From assembly GCA_021732565.1 (NCBI GenBank), contig JAKFUT010000210.1, forward strand, positions 1-44,744: 44,744 nucleotides of DNA, in the 5' to 3' direction. Shown here piece by piece: positions 37,004-44,744 of this stretch (positions within the stretch are counted from its first letter, which is position 1; every line of letters starts with the position of its first letter). A program made the translations under genes and the position numbers. Below the pieces are notes generated by a model, which did not search any database, had not been told where the DNA came from, and was given only the letters and a program-made list of their open reading frames with translations. This stretch comes from Candidatus Obscuribacterales bacterium. GTDB taxonomy: Bacteria; Cyanobacteriota; Vampirovibrionia; Obscuribacterales; Obscuribacteraceae.

Positions 37004-38224
37004 TTACACGAAACGCGATACTAATCCGATCAGCGCGGCGTCCTGCCCTTTTGCCGCCAGTAGCGAAAGACCGGGCGATGGAACACCCGATGGATTCGCT
37101 GACGGTAGTGTCACCTGCGGTGCACCAGCAAGAGCAGATGGCGCGGCAAGCGACATAACCAGCTTTACATAACGGCTAGACTCACTGGCTTTGCTCAAGA
37201 ACCCCAGAACCGGTGCCGAGTACGGTGTCGTGGGTAAACACAGAAATCGCTTGCTCCCCAGAAAGCCTGAGAGCTTCTCCGAGTAGTAGAACCGTCGTCT
37301 AGCCAGAGCCGGAAGTTGGGACCGATCTAAATGACGCGCAGTAAACAACCTGTGTCGAGCTTCATCACCCATAACCGGCATGCAGCTCTCGACCCACCCG
37401 CCAAGGCTATTCCATGCTTCCATTCCAAACAACTGCTCGAAGACGAGAAAGCAATCATCCAAAGACACGTCGCTTTGACCACAAATTTCAGCCAGGTCCG
37501 TTTCTCTCACAGTGACGCCCCGGACCGCATTCAACCTGGAGATCTCGCTTTCAAATCCGCCGCCGGCATTCTTGTCCAAGAGCCTCAGTGCATCTTTAAG
37601 CACCAGAATTTCTACGTCTTCTGTACTGTCCTCGGCACGCCGTGACAGCAAGCACTCGGCAATAGACGGCAAGAGAGCGGGCGACTTACAAATTATAGAT
37701 GCGGCATCGAATGAAGCAGCAACGGGCATAAATCCGGCACCAGATACGATACCATGACTGGAGCGCCAGCCCGTAAGCCCACAGTTGCTCGCAGGAACTA
37801 ATACCGTGCCACCGGAATCCGTTCCCAGACCGAAATCGACCAATCCGCAGGATACAGCCGAGGCAATTCCATGAGCAGCCCCGCCTGTCAATCGATCAGG
37901 AAACCTACCGTTAACCGGACGAACGGATGCATCGGTTTCACCAAGGAGAGTAAACCCAAGTTCGCTTACACGAGCCTTTCCCAGGCACTGCGCTCCAGAC
38001 GACAACAGCAGATCTACCGCGGCGGCGTTCTTGGCTGCCACTACCCGTCCTTCCTTCCATGCTGCGTTGCCGCAGCCAGTGAAGCGCTCCTCTATATCGA
38101 TTCCGTCAGATATCGCCAGAGTAACTCCCGATAAAACTCCTGAACTCCACGGTCCCAGCTCGAACTCTTCCAGAAAGGCACGTGAACCGGCCGCAGTCCA
38201 TTCGTGACCATGAGATACTGTCAT
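37004..38224 (-). CDS. Amidase-signature family protein, catalytic residues lost (pseudo-enzyme)
   Basis: The 406-residue protein aligns with amidase-signature (GatA-like) enzymes: TLAISDGIDIEERFTGCGN, AAAVDLLLSSGAQCLGKARV, FPDRLTGGAAHGIASAV, FGLGTDSGGTVLVPASNCGL, TGWRSSHGIVS. The fold landmarks are kept, but all three positions of the Ser-cisSer-Lys triad differ: the Lys of the usual VKD is Ser39 (ISD), the Ser pair of GGSS is Ala116-Ala117 (GGAAHG), and the nucleophile Ser of GGS is Thr140 (GGT). It should not work as an amidase and may be a binding or structural protein. Its ATG overlaps the TGA of the upstream gene (ATGA, 38221-38224), so the two are made together. A C-terminal ~200 residues is less conserved. 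Confidence 0.85.
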   Translation of the reverse strand: MTVSHGHEWTAAGSRAFLEEFELGPWSSGVLSGVTLAISDGIDIEERFTGCGNAAWKEGRVVAAKNAAAVDLLLSSGAQCLGKARVSELGFTLLGETDASVRPVNGRFPDRLTGGAAHGIASAVSCGLVDFGLGTDSGGTVLVPASNCGLTGWRSSHGIVSGAGFMPVAASFDAASIICKSPALLPSIAECLLSRRAEDSTEDVEILVLKDALRLLDKNAGGGFESEISRLNAVRGVTVRETDLAEICGQSDVSLDDCFLVFEQLFGMEAWNSLGGWVESCMPVMGDEARHRLFTARHLDRSQLPALARRRFYYSEKLSGFLGSKRFLCLPTTPYSAPVLGFLSKASESSRYVKLVMSLAAPSALAGAPQVTLPSANPSGVPSPGLSLLAAKGQDAALIGLVSRFV

Positions 38225-39702
38225 TCAGTGTCTCCGGACAAAGCGCCAGCACCGCCCCAAACTGCAAATTCCATGGCAAACTCGACGATGCCTTCTCTTA
38301 GACTTGGCGCAAATGTCAACGACAAACGATCGATCGCGTCGTTCTCATCATCTGCTTCCATCACCGGTTTACTACTGATACGAAACTCCGCATGGTCACC
38401 GGGGCTCAGAGTGCATTCCAACAACAAGTCGAATCCCTCGGAGGGGCCTTGATAAAAGAAATGATCTCGCACCACATCTTCAAGTCTCTGAATGTATGCA
38501 GACAGCACTGCGGGGTCCAGAGCCCGTGCTACGTCCGGTTCATGAGTGCGCAGTTCAACCCGCGTTGCACGGGCAGGAACACTCGATTTCTCCCGGTTGA
38601 CACAGAGAGGGTCTTCCCCAACTTCGAAGTGTTGTCGCTGTTCCCGCTTCGTACTCAAAATTTCCATATCAGGATCATCGAACCATTGAATTTCCAGATC
38701 GAGGCCGGGATTGGTAGCCGCCACCGCGCAAGGTTTGCCCTCAACTAGTGCCTGACGAATTTTCCGCCAGCTTTGTGCTGTAAGCGAAAAAGCAAAACCA
38801 TCATCACTAATCAAACCAAGATCATGATCCTGATCTGGAACAAAGCACAAGAACGATCCGCCCAATCTGTCGCCCGGAAATCCAGGAGCCGTGATGGCCA
38901 GGGGAGCCTTTTCATCCTTCTGCCACACAAGGAATCCATCGGCAGCTCCATCGATACCAGTGAGAATCGCCATGGGCATTTCTTCGTCCAAATCTCTAAG
39001 TTGCGAAAGAGAAGCCCTGGCGCTAGTGGGAATCAGACAATCTACCTTGTTTTCCATGCGACTGGCTGTTACCGAATGCAACGGCATTCGCGGAAACTGC
39101 GACATGGGGCTGCGATTCATGGCCAATAGCATGTCGTCGCTGACGGAATCATCTCTTTGGAGGTCATTCCATAGAGGACAGGGAAAATAGAGATCACGTT
39201 TTCCCATCAGCGCCATGATTCGAGAAAGCCCGCCGATGCGAGCGGCTTCAAGTTCGTTCGCCGTCAGTAAGAGCGCCCACAATGTTTTCTCCGGAGGACA
39301 TGCTTCCGCTATTGCGGGTGGTTGAACATAACCGATGGCGCGAAACCGTCCGGAAAGAAAACCACTGTCACCGAATGTGGTTATGCTTCCTGCATCTAAA
39401 TACTCGCCTTTCAAGACATACTCAGCGATATTCTTGAAGAAATCGAGCGGCGCACCGGGGAAACTGCCTGGAGATTGCCCGTCGTCTTGTTTTAAGGCGA
39501 ACAGAATCTCCTTCTGCCCGAGGTCGCAAAGACCACGAGATTGATATGTCCAGCAATTAATTTCCCTGTCACCGACGCGAACCTGCATTAGATCAATTGT
39601 TGCAAGAACCATCTCCGGAACCAGCTCCAGCTCAACAGGCAACCGAACGGAAGAGGGATCGATACTGATTCCGGGTAGTCCTGGATTTTGCCACCACGAC
39701 AT
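38221..39702 (-). CDS. DUF3480 (SARA C-terminal)-like protein
   Basis: The 493-residue protein carries, at residues ~50-190, a pattern that resembles the DUF3480 domain at the C-terminus of animal SARA/endofin proteins: CWTYQSRGLCDLGQKEILFA, a hydrophobic stretch ending DFFKNIAEYVLKGEYLD, GFLSGRFRAIGYVQPP, LWALLLTANELEAARIGG, and YFPCPLWND. This similarity is from memory and needs a profile search. The second half (~200-493) is of no known family. ATG 39702 is chosen because AGGTGA lies eight bases upstream; an in-frame start at 39798 would add 32 residues. The stop overlaps the start of the amidase-like pseudo-enzyme, giving a coupled two-gene operon. Its function is unknown; no signal peptide is seen. 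Confidence 0.7.
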   Translation of the reverse strand: MSWWQNPGLPGISIDPSSVRLPVELELVPEMVLATIDLMQVRVGDREINCWTYQSRGLCDLGQKEILFALKQDDGQSPGSFPGAPLDFFKNIAEYVLKGEYLDAGSITTFGDSGFLSGRFRAIGYVQPPAIAEACPPEKTLWALLLTANELEAARIGGLSRIMALMGKRDLYFPCPLWNDLQRDDSVSDDMLLAMNRSPMSQFPRMPLHSVTASRMENKVDCLIPTSARASLSQLRDLDEEMPMAILTGIDGAADGFLVWQKDEKAPLAITAPGFPGDRLGGSFLCFVPDQDHDLGLISDDGFAFSLTAQSWRKIRQALVEGKPCAVAATNPGLDLEIQWFDDPDMEILSTKREQRQHFEVGEDPLCVNREKSSVPARATRVELRTHEPDVARALDPAVLSAYIQRLEDVVRDHFFYQGPSEGFDLLLECTLSPGDHAEFRISSKPVMEADDENDAIDRLSLTFAPSLREGIVEFAMEFAVWGGAGALSGDTE

Positions 39703-39873
39703 TGCTAGGTCACCTGTCCTTTCAAAGATGTGCCTAATTATAAGGGGCCGGCACACCAACAAAATCATTTGTCCCCAAACGTCAAGAGCGTATCGCAATG
39801 AAGGATCAGTAGCGGATGCGCTATTCTGATTCAGTTTGCAATTGCTAGGATACCGGGGAGCGATTCTTAAGTT

Positions 39874-41223
39874 ATGGTTCAGGATCTAAACGCCGCAAAA
39901 GCAAAGTCCGCCGAAGTATTGCAATTGCTGGCAAAGAAAACGCTGGAAACCAACGAACGAGAGCAAGTGATTCTTGACTCTGTCAAGTACTGGACAGATC
40001 ATGTCAACCCCGGATTCCTTCAGTACCGAAAGTCTGTCAGCACCGACTATACCGCCGTTGAATGGGATGACAACGGAGCAGTTTTCCGCGACGTGCATGG
40101 TAAAGAATTTATCGACATGCTCGGCGGGTTCGGCATCTACAATGTGGGGCATCGTCACCCTAAGGTTCTAGCCGCCGTAACGCAGCAACTGGAACGTCAA
40201 GCGATTCATTCTCAAGAACTAATTGATCCACTACGCACTTACCTGGCCCACCTGGTCTCTTTGATTACCCCCGGCAGTCTTCAATATAGCTTCTTCACAA
40301 ATTCGGGCACGGAGTCGGTGGAAGCTTGCCTGAAAATGTCCATGTTGACCACCGGACGAAAACATTTTGTCGGCGCCATAGGCGCCTTCCACGGCAAGAC
40401 TCTCGGCGCCCTCGGCGGCACATCGAAAGCTGTATTCAGGGAGCCGTTTTTGCCTTTACTGCATTGGTCTCATGTCCCTTTTGGCGATAAAGATGCTCTC
40501 AAGAAACACCTGGAGTGTTGCGATTTTAGTGGAGACAAGGTCGCGGCCGTGGTCCTGGAACCGATTCAGGGCGAGGGAGGAATCAATATTGCACCGCACG
40601 GATATTTGGCAGCCGCACGCGAGATCTGTGATCGCTACGGAGCGTTGCTTGTATTCGACGAAATTCAATGCGGCATGGGTCGCACAGGCAAAATGTTTTA
40701 TTGCGAGTTCGATGAAATCAGTCCGGATTTAATGGCTCTAGGCAAAGCCTTTGGCGGTGGAGTAATGCCCATTGGTGCAGCAGTCGGTACTGCAAAAACC
40801 TGGCAGAGATACATTGAGAACCCATTTCTTCATACCACCACATTTGGTGGCAATCCGTTGGCTTGTGCCGCCGCCATCGCCACTATAAATGTATTGCTGG
40901 AAGAAGACCTCACTACAGCAGCTGCCGAAAAAGGGCGTTATCTGCTACCTGCGCTCGACGTTCTGGCACGGACCTACCCCAAAGTAATGACCAGCGCGCG
41001 AGGCGTCGGACTCATGATCGGAATGGAGTTCGTAGACAACGAACTGGGGTTCGCCGTGGCCAAGAATTTATTTGCCCGAAATATCTTAATATCGGGAACA
41101 TACATCAATGCCCGCGTACTGAGAGTCGAACCGCCACTGGTAATTTCCTACGAGCAGATCGATCGGTTTATAGGCGCACTGGAAGAATCCCTCAATGCCG
41201 TCTATAAAGAGTACAAGCTTTAG
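39874..41223 (+). CDS. patA: Putrescine-2-oxoglutarate aminotransferase (class III)
   Basis: The 449-residue PLP enzyme closely follows E. coli PatA/YgjG from memory: WTDHVNPGFLQYRKSVST, FIDMLGGFGIYNVGHRHPKV, HSQELIDPLRTYLAHLVSL, YSFFTNSGTESVEACLKMS, FHGKTLGALGGTSKAVFREP, AAVVLEPIQGEGGINIAP, LVFDEIQCGMGRTGKMF, and HTTTFGGNPLACAAAIATIN. Lys291 (LGKAFGGGVMPIG) is the PLP Schiff-base lysine. It transfers the amino group of putrescine (and related diamines) to 2-oxoglutarate, giving 4-aminobutanal/1-pyrroline, in the cytoplasm. Length is family-typical. It lies divergent from the DUF3480-like operon. GGAG is about 13 bases from ATG 39874, so the start signal is weak. No other putrescine-pathway gene is adjacent. 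Confidence 0.93.
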   Translation: MVQDLNAAKAKSAEVLQLLAKKTLETNEREQVILDSVKYWTDHVNPGFLQYRKSVSTDYTAVEWDDNGAVFRDVHGKEFIDMLGGFGIYNVGHRHPKVLAAVTQQLERQAIHSQELIDPLRTYLAHLVSLITPGSLQYSFFTNSGTESVEACLKMSMLTTGRKHFVGAIGAFHGKTLGALGGTSKAVFREPFLPLLHWSHVPFGDKDALKKHLECCDFSGDKVAAVVLEPIQGEGGINIAPHGYLAAAREICDRYGALLVFDEIQCGMGRTGKMFYCEFDEISPDLMALGKAFGGGVMPIGAAVGTAKTWQRYIENPFLHTTTFGGNPLACAAAIATINVLLEEDLTTAAAEKGRYLLPALDVLARTYPKVMTSARGVGLMIGMEFVDNELGFAVAKNLFARNILISGTYINARVLRVEPPLVISYEQIDRFIGALEESLNAVYKEYKL

Positions 41224-41621
41224 GAAAGAAAAGCAGTCTTCGCTTATTTGGAAGATATAGCGTGCTTCAAACCAAGTTTGCGGTCAAAAAAAAAACAATA
41301 CTTGCAAAGAAAGAGACAAGTTGCAGTAGTACGCGGCTTTGAAGACACCATGTTCACCAACACGGTAGCAAATTGATCGTCCGGGTACGATTCGACCACT
41401 GGACAGTCGTTTCAGTTAGAGCCAAGTTCATGGCCAACCTCTTGTCTCGCCAGGGGGATTTTCGATACTTGCTCCAGACTGAAATGCAAAACTTCCCGGA
41501 AACAAATGAATCAGTCACTGCGGACTTTGCCTTCTCAGTCTACAATTGACAAAACTACCGGCGAATATTGAGACGCACCCGTCACGATCTCCTCGCCGAA
41601 GCCACACGGGGAGCATCGACC
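41224..41621. other. Intergenic region, no gene seen
   Basis: About 400 bp with an A10 run near 41286-41296. A TTG-initiated in-frame extension of the next gene reaches to 41568 but lacks family sequence. No clear promoter or hairpin. Confidence 0.45.
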
Positions 41622-43784
41622 ATGGTACGACCAAGGGCCGGGGGCGGATGGCCAGCCATTCTGTACACGTTCAATAAGGCTGTGGAAGCGGGACCTCTTC
41701 GACTTTGGAAGAAGATGCGAAGCAAGAACGCCTGTAAAACGTGCGCGCTTGGCATGGGTGGACAGCGTGGCGGAATGGTAAATGAGTCCGGTCATTTTCC
41801 GGAGGTTTGTAAGAAAAGTCTGCAGGCGCAGGTCGCAGATATGCAAGGTGCCATTGAACCAGGCTTTTTCGACAAGAATGACCTCGCCAAGCTATTGACA
41901 CTAACACCTAAACAATCCGAGGACTGCGGCCGAATTGCCTTTCCTCTGGTATTGCCGGAGGCTGCCACACACTTTCGTCCATTATCCATGGACACGGCAT
42001 TAAACAAAATTGCAGAAACTCTCAAGAAAACTGATCCCGATCGGGTTGCTTTCTACTCTTCGGGACGTTCATCCAATGAGGCTGCATTCCTACTGCAGTC
42101 ATTTGCACGAGTGTACGGTACTAATCATATAATGAATTGTTCGTACTACTGCCATCAGGCCTCCGGTGTCGGTTTGAAGATGACGCTCGGAGTTGGCACT
42201 GCAACGGTGGAACTTGAAGATCTGGCACGCTGTGATCTGGTCGTTCTGCTCGGCGCCAATCCTGCATCAAATCATCCCCGGTTGATGACTCAACTCTCAG
42301 ATCTGCGCCAACGTGGAGGAAGAGTTATCGTGGTGAATCCCATTCGCGAGCGTGGTTTGGAAAAGTTTCATGTACCCTCCCGACCGATGTCCTTGCTCTT
42401 CGGAACAGACATTGCCTCCCAATATGTGCAACCGCTGGCCGGCGGCGATATCGGTTTTCTTGTCGGTTTACTCAAGGTCTTAATTGAAGAGAATCTGGTT
42501 CAGCGCGAATTTCTCTCTTCCTATACGGAAGGATGGGAAGAAGTTCTGGCCGAAGCCAGCACCGCAACTTGGGATGCACTGGTGTCACAGTCCGGTGTTT
42601 CACGAGAAGAAATGCAAACCGTGGCCAGAGCGATTGCCAGTTCCAAGGCTTGCATTTTTGCCTGGGCAATGGGTCTGACACACCATCAGTGGGGAGTCAC
42701 AACCATTCTGGCTTTGTGTAACGTGGCGCTGGCTACTGGCCAAATCGGCAAGGTAGGAGCTGGCATGCTACCAATTCGGGGGCACTCCAATGTGCAGGGG
42801 ATTGGTTCCATGGGTGTAACACCATCGCTTCAGCCAGGGGTGCGTCAGGCTCTGGAGAAAATCTACGGCAGACCAATGCCTACCAATGAGGGGCTTGATA
42901 CTTACGCCATGATTGAGCGGTGCGATGCCGGAGAGATAGATGTAATATTTGCCCTTGGTGGAAATCTATGGGGCTCCAATCCCGATGCCCGACTTGCCTC
43001 CCGGGCAATGCAAAAAGTCGGCACTACAGTTTATCTATCGACAAAACTCAATCCCGGTCATTTTCACGGTCGTGGACAAAACACCATAATCATCCCGGTT
43101 TTGGCGCGAGACGAAGAACCCTATCCCACTACCCAGGAATCAATGTTTAATTTCGTACGCCTATCTGAAGGCGGCACCCCGAATGTGCCGGGACAAATGC
43201 AATCGGAGGCATTGATTATCTGCCAGCTGGCAAATCTAGTGCTGGGTAAGGTACCGGTCGACTGGAATCGCTTGACCGACATGGCTGAAGTTCGAAGATT
43301 GATAGCAGAAACTATACCGGGGTGGGCCGCCATAGAAAACATTGGCGACACTGGCCGGGAATTTACAGTGGACGGACGGGTCTTCCACTCCCCTCAATTT
43401 CCGCTACCGGGAGGCAAGGCAAAGATGCATAGAACGCCTCTACCGGAACAATCATCCGGCTTGCGTCTTATAACATTGCGGTCCGAAGGTCAGTTCAACA
43501 CTGTGGTCTACGAAGAACATGACCTCTATCGAGGAATCCCCCATCGCTTTTGCATTTTGCTCTCCAGCGAAGACGCCCGAGACTTAGGTATTCGTGAAGG
43601 ACAAAAGGTGACAGTGCGCGGTGAGGCCGGCAGCCTGCCCAACATCGAAGTCGTTGTCGGACAGATTCGCAAGGGCGTTGTCGCCATGTACTACCCTGAA
43701 GCGAATTGCCTGATCCGCGCCAACGTTGACGAACTCTCCAGAACGCCCGCGTTTAAATCTGCTCCGGTGTGGATAGATGTTTAG
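41622..43784 (+). CDS. Molybdopterin oxidoreductase, YdeP/FdhA-like
   Basis: The 720-residue molybdoenzyme begins with a variant Cys region typical of the YdeP family (RSKNACKTCALGMGGQRGG, ESGHFPEVCKKSLQAQVADM). The Mo-cofactor-binding body follows: VAFYSSGRSSNEAAFLLQSF, NCSYYCHQASGVGLKM, CDLVVLLGANPASNHPRL, IVVNPIRERGLEKFHVPSR, GMLPIRGHSNVQGIGSMGV, IFALGGNLWGSNPDARLAS. A C-terminal molydop-binding domain (~600-720; TVRGEAGSLPNIEVVVGQIR, MYYPEANCLI) ends it. The family is related to formate dehydrogenase alpha subunits, and its physiological substrate is unclear. I chose ATG 41622 because GGGGAG lies eight bases upstream; TTG 41568 is an alternative. No accessory Mo genes are adjacent. Confidence 0.92.
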   Translation: MVRPRAGGGWPAILYTFNKAVEAGPLRLWKKMRSKNACKTCALGMGGQRGGMVNESGHFPEVCKKSLQAQVADMQGAIEPGFFDKNDLAKLLTLTPKQSEDCGRIAFPLVLPEAATHFRPLSMDTALNKIAETLKKTDPDRVAFYSSGRSSNEAAFLLQSFARVYGTNHIMNCSYYCHQASGVGLKMTLGVGTATVELEDLARCDLVVLLGANPASNHPRLMTQLSDLRQRGGRVIVVNPIRERGLEKFHVPSRPMSLLFGTDIASQYVQPLAGGDIGFLVGLLKVLIEENLVQREFLSSYTEGWEEVLAEASTATWDALVSQSGVSREEMQTVARAIASSKACIFAWAMGLTHHQWGVTTILALCNVALATGQIGKVGAGMLPIRGHSNVQGIGSMGVTPSLQPGVRQALEKIYGRPMPTNEGLDTYAMIERCDAGEIDVIFALGGNLWGSNPDARLASRAMQKVGTTVYLSTKLNPGHFHGRGQNTIIIPVLARDEEPYPTTQESMFNFVRLSEGGTPNVPGQMQSEALIICQLANLVLGKVPVDWNRLTDMAEVRRLIAETIPGWAAIENIGDTGREFTVDGRVFHSPQFPLPGGKAKMHRTPLPEQSSGLRLITLRSEGQFNTVVYEEHDLYRGIPHRFCILLSSEDARDLGIREGQKVTVRGEAGSLPNIEVVVGQIRKGVVAMYYPEANCLIRANVDELSRTPAFKSAPVWIDV

Positions 43785-43815
43785 TGGTGGTGCCCGGGTC
43801 CAGAGGAAGTGCAGA

Positions 43816-44744
43816 ATGATTTTTGCCAAACGCCTGATACTTAAGAGAAAGTCATTGCCAATGTTGTTGAGCTGCGCCCTGGTGCTGACCGTCGCGTATC
43901 CTTCGGTCGCTGCTGATGACACCACCGCCGACGAGAAGGAAGAGACAACCGCGGAACCGGCCGCTACGGAAACCCCACCAGCTGCGCCTTCCACCACGGG
44001 GGAAATCAAGCCTGCCACCCCCCAACCGGGCGAATCCGTTGAACAGCTACTTGCTACTGCCAGAGACTTTGTTCACCGCGAGAAGTATCAGCAAGCTCAA
44101 CAGCCACTTAAGCGAGCGCTGGAACTCTCCCCGAACAACATGGCAATTCTCAACGAATATTACGATGTAAGCGTCAAAGCCAGAGATTGGAGCAACGCAA
44201 ATTCCGCCCTTGAGAAAATTTTCTCTATTGACCCGAGTAAGGAGAAAGAACTTTACGCAGATTATGCTCAGACTTTCTGGAATCTGAGAAAATACGACAA
44301 AGCCAAAGTTGCCCTCAAGAAGGCTTTGACTTTTGGAAAAGACAAAGACAAGATCTATAAGACACTCATCAGGATCGCCCTCCTGGAGAAAGAGAATGTT
44401 CTGGCCGACGAGTACTATCTAGACTACTTTAAGGTAGCTCCTAAAGAACCGGACCTGCGCCTGGAATATGCAAACTGGTTGCGCGGCAAGGGTAAGGTAA
44501 AAGAGTCGATTCCCCATTACAAAGTGGCCTCGGATGGACGACCGAAAGACTCGCAGCTACACGAAACCTTTGCCTACCTGCTGCTCACGGAAAAAGACTA
44601 TACCGGCAGCTTGCAGGAATACGAAAGGGCAATGTCATGTACCGACCAAGCTGGCGTTACCCGTATTCAGGCTGCCTACAAATTTGCTCAGCAACAGAAA
44701 GCGGCGCAGAAAGAAAAGGCATCCCCCCCGCCACCACCGCCACC
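43816..44744 (+). CDS. Exported TPR protein (partial, runs off window end)
   Basis: The frame starts at ATG 43816 with AGAGGAAG (43802-43809) just upstream, and stays open to the window end (309 codons, no stop). It has a signal peptide (MIFAKRLILKRKSLPMLLSC...VAA), an acidic Glu/Thr/Pro-rich linker, then TPR units (ARDFVHREKYQQAQQPLKRA, YADYAQTFWNLRKYDKAKVA, TFAYLLLTEKDYTGSLQEYE). At the edge lies a Lys/Gln region followed by a proline run. It begins 31 bp after the molybdoenzyme on the same strand, so co-transcription is possible. The C-terminal part is unknown. Confidence 0.85.
   Translation, partial: MIFAKRLILKRKSLPMLLSCALVLTVAYPSVAADDTTADEKEETTAEPAATETPPAAPSTTGEIKPATPQPGESVEQLLATARDFVHREKYQQAQQPLKRALELSPNNMAILNEYYDVSVKARDWSNANSALEKIFSIDPSKEKELYADYAQTFWNLRKYDKAKVALKKALTFGKDKDKIYKTLIRIALLEKENVLADEYYLDYFKVAPKEPDLRLEYANWLRGKGKVKESIPHYKVASDGRPKDSQLHETFAYLLLTEKDYTGSLQEYERAMSCTDQAGVTRIQAAYKFAQQQKAAQKEKASPPPPPP

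Noticed and set aside
1-44744. tRNA or rRNA genes, phage genes, integron or toxin-antitoxin pairs
   Set aside because: I looked for T-arm motifs, rRNA landmarks and known small-gene pairs on both strands and found none that held up.

Overview
The window (about 44.7 kb, close to 50% G+C) looks like chromosome from a large-genome, predatory- or soil-type bacterium rich in regulatory and repeat proteins. Several families point to the non-photosynthetic cyanobacterial relatives (Vampirovibrionia/Melainabacteria, Obscuribacterales type): secreted TPR proteins, a eukaryotic-type Ser/Thr kinase with TPRs, a WG-repeat lipoprotein, Sel1 repeats, PAS-PAS histidine kinases and a choloylglycine-hydrolase-type enzyme. 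The taxonomic call is inference from gene content, not proof. I saw no rRNA, tRNA, CRISPR array or prophage.

Layout. 1-258 is a tandem array of a ~45-bp unit whose junctions are all palindromic. 595-1816 holds two decayed genes: a DUF2310-like zinc-ribbon gene with an in-frame stop, and a SIMPL-domain gene with two compensating frameshifts. 2203-8006 (minus) carries a TPR-matrixin metalloprotease and a two-component pair (PAS histidine kinase plus OmpR-type regulator). 8137-8538 is an orphan ORF that may be a 5'-truncated remnant. 8721-17094 carries the Ser/Thr kinase, a coupled cyclodeaminase/Sel1 pair, a WG-repeat lipoprotein, a ferritin-like protein, an SRPBCC protein and a polytopic membrane protein. 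17211-19203 is a Ku gene abutting a 3'-truncated ISL3 transposase.

19844-24972 holds a small membrane protein, a SulP transporter/Mut7-C pair and a HEAT/LRV-repeat protein whose 3' end overlaps a convergent D-amino-acid oxidase. 25039-29486 is a tandem pair of paralogous histidine kinases (ATGA overlap), probably in one operon with the oxidase. 29945-35983 (minus) encodes cell-envelope or secreted proteins: a large TPR protein, an Ntn amide hydrolase, an SPFH protein and an HExxH protein. After 1 kb with no recognisable gene, 37004-39702 is a two-gene operon: a protein resembling the DUF3480 (SARA C-terminal) domain, coupled to an amidase-signature protein lacking all three catalytic residues. 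The plus strand then carries putrescine aminotransferase (patA), a YdeP/FdhA-like molybdopterin oxidoreductase, and a secreted TPR protein cut by the window end.

The most unusual items are the DUF3480-like/pseudo-amidase operon, the palindromic minisatellite, and the run of broken genes at the left edge. No complete defence or mobile system is visible. Family assignments are from recognised motifs only; no database search was possible.
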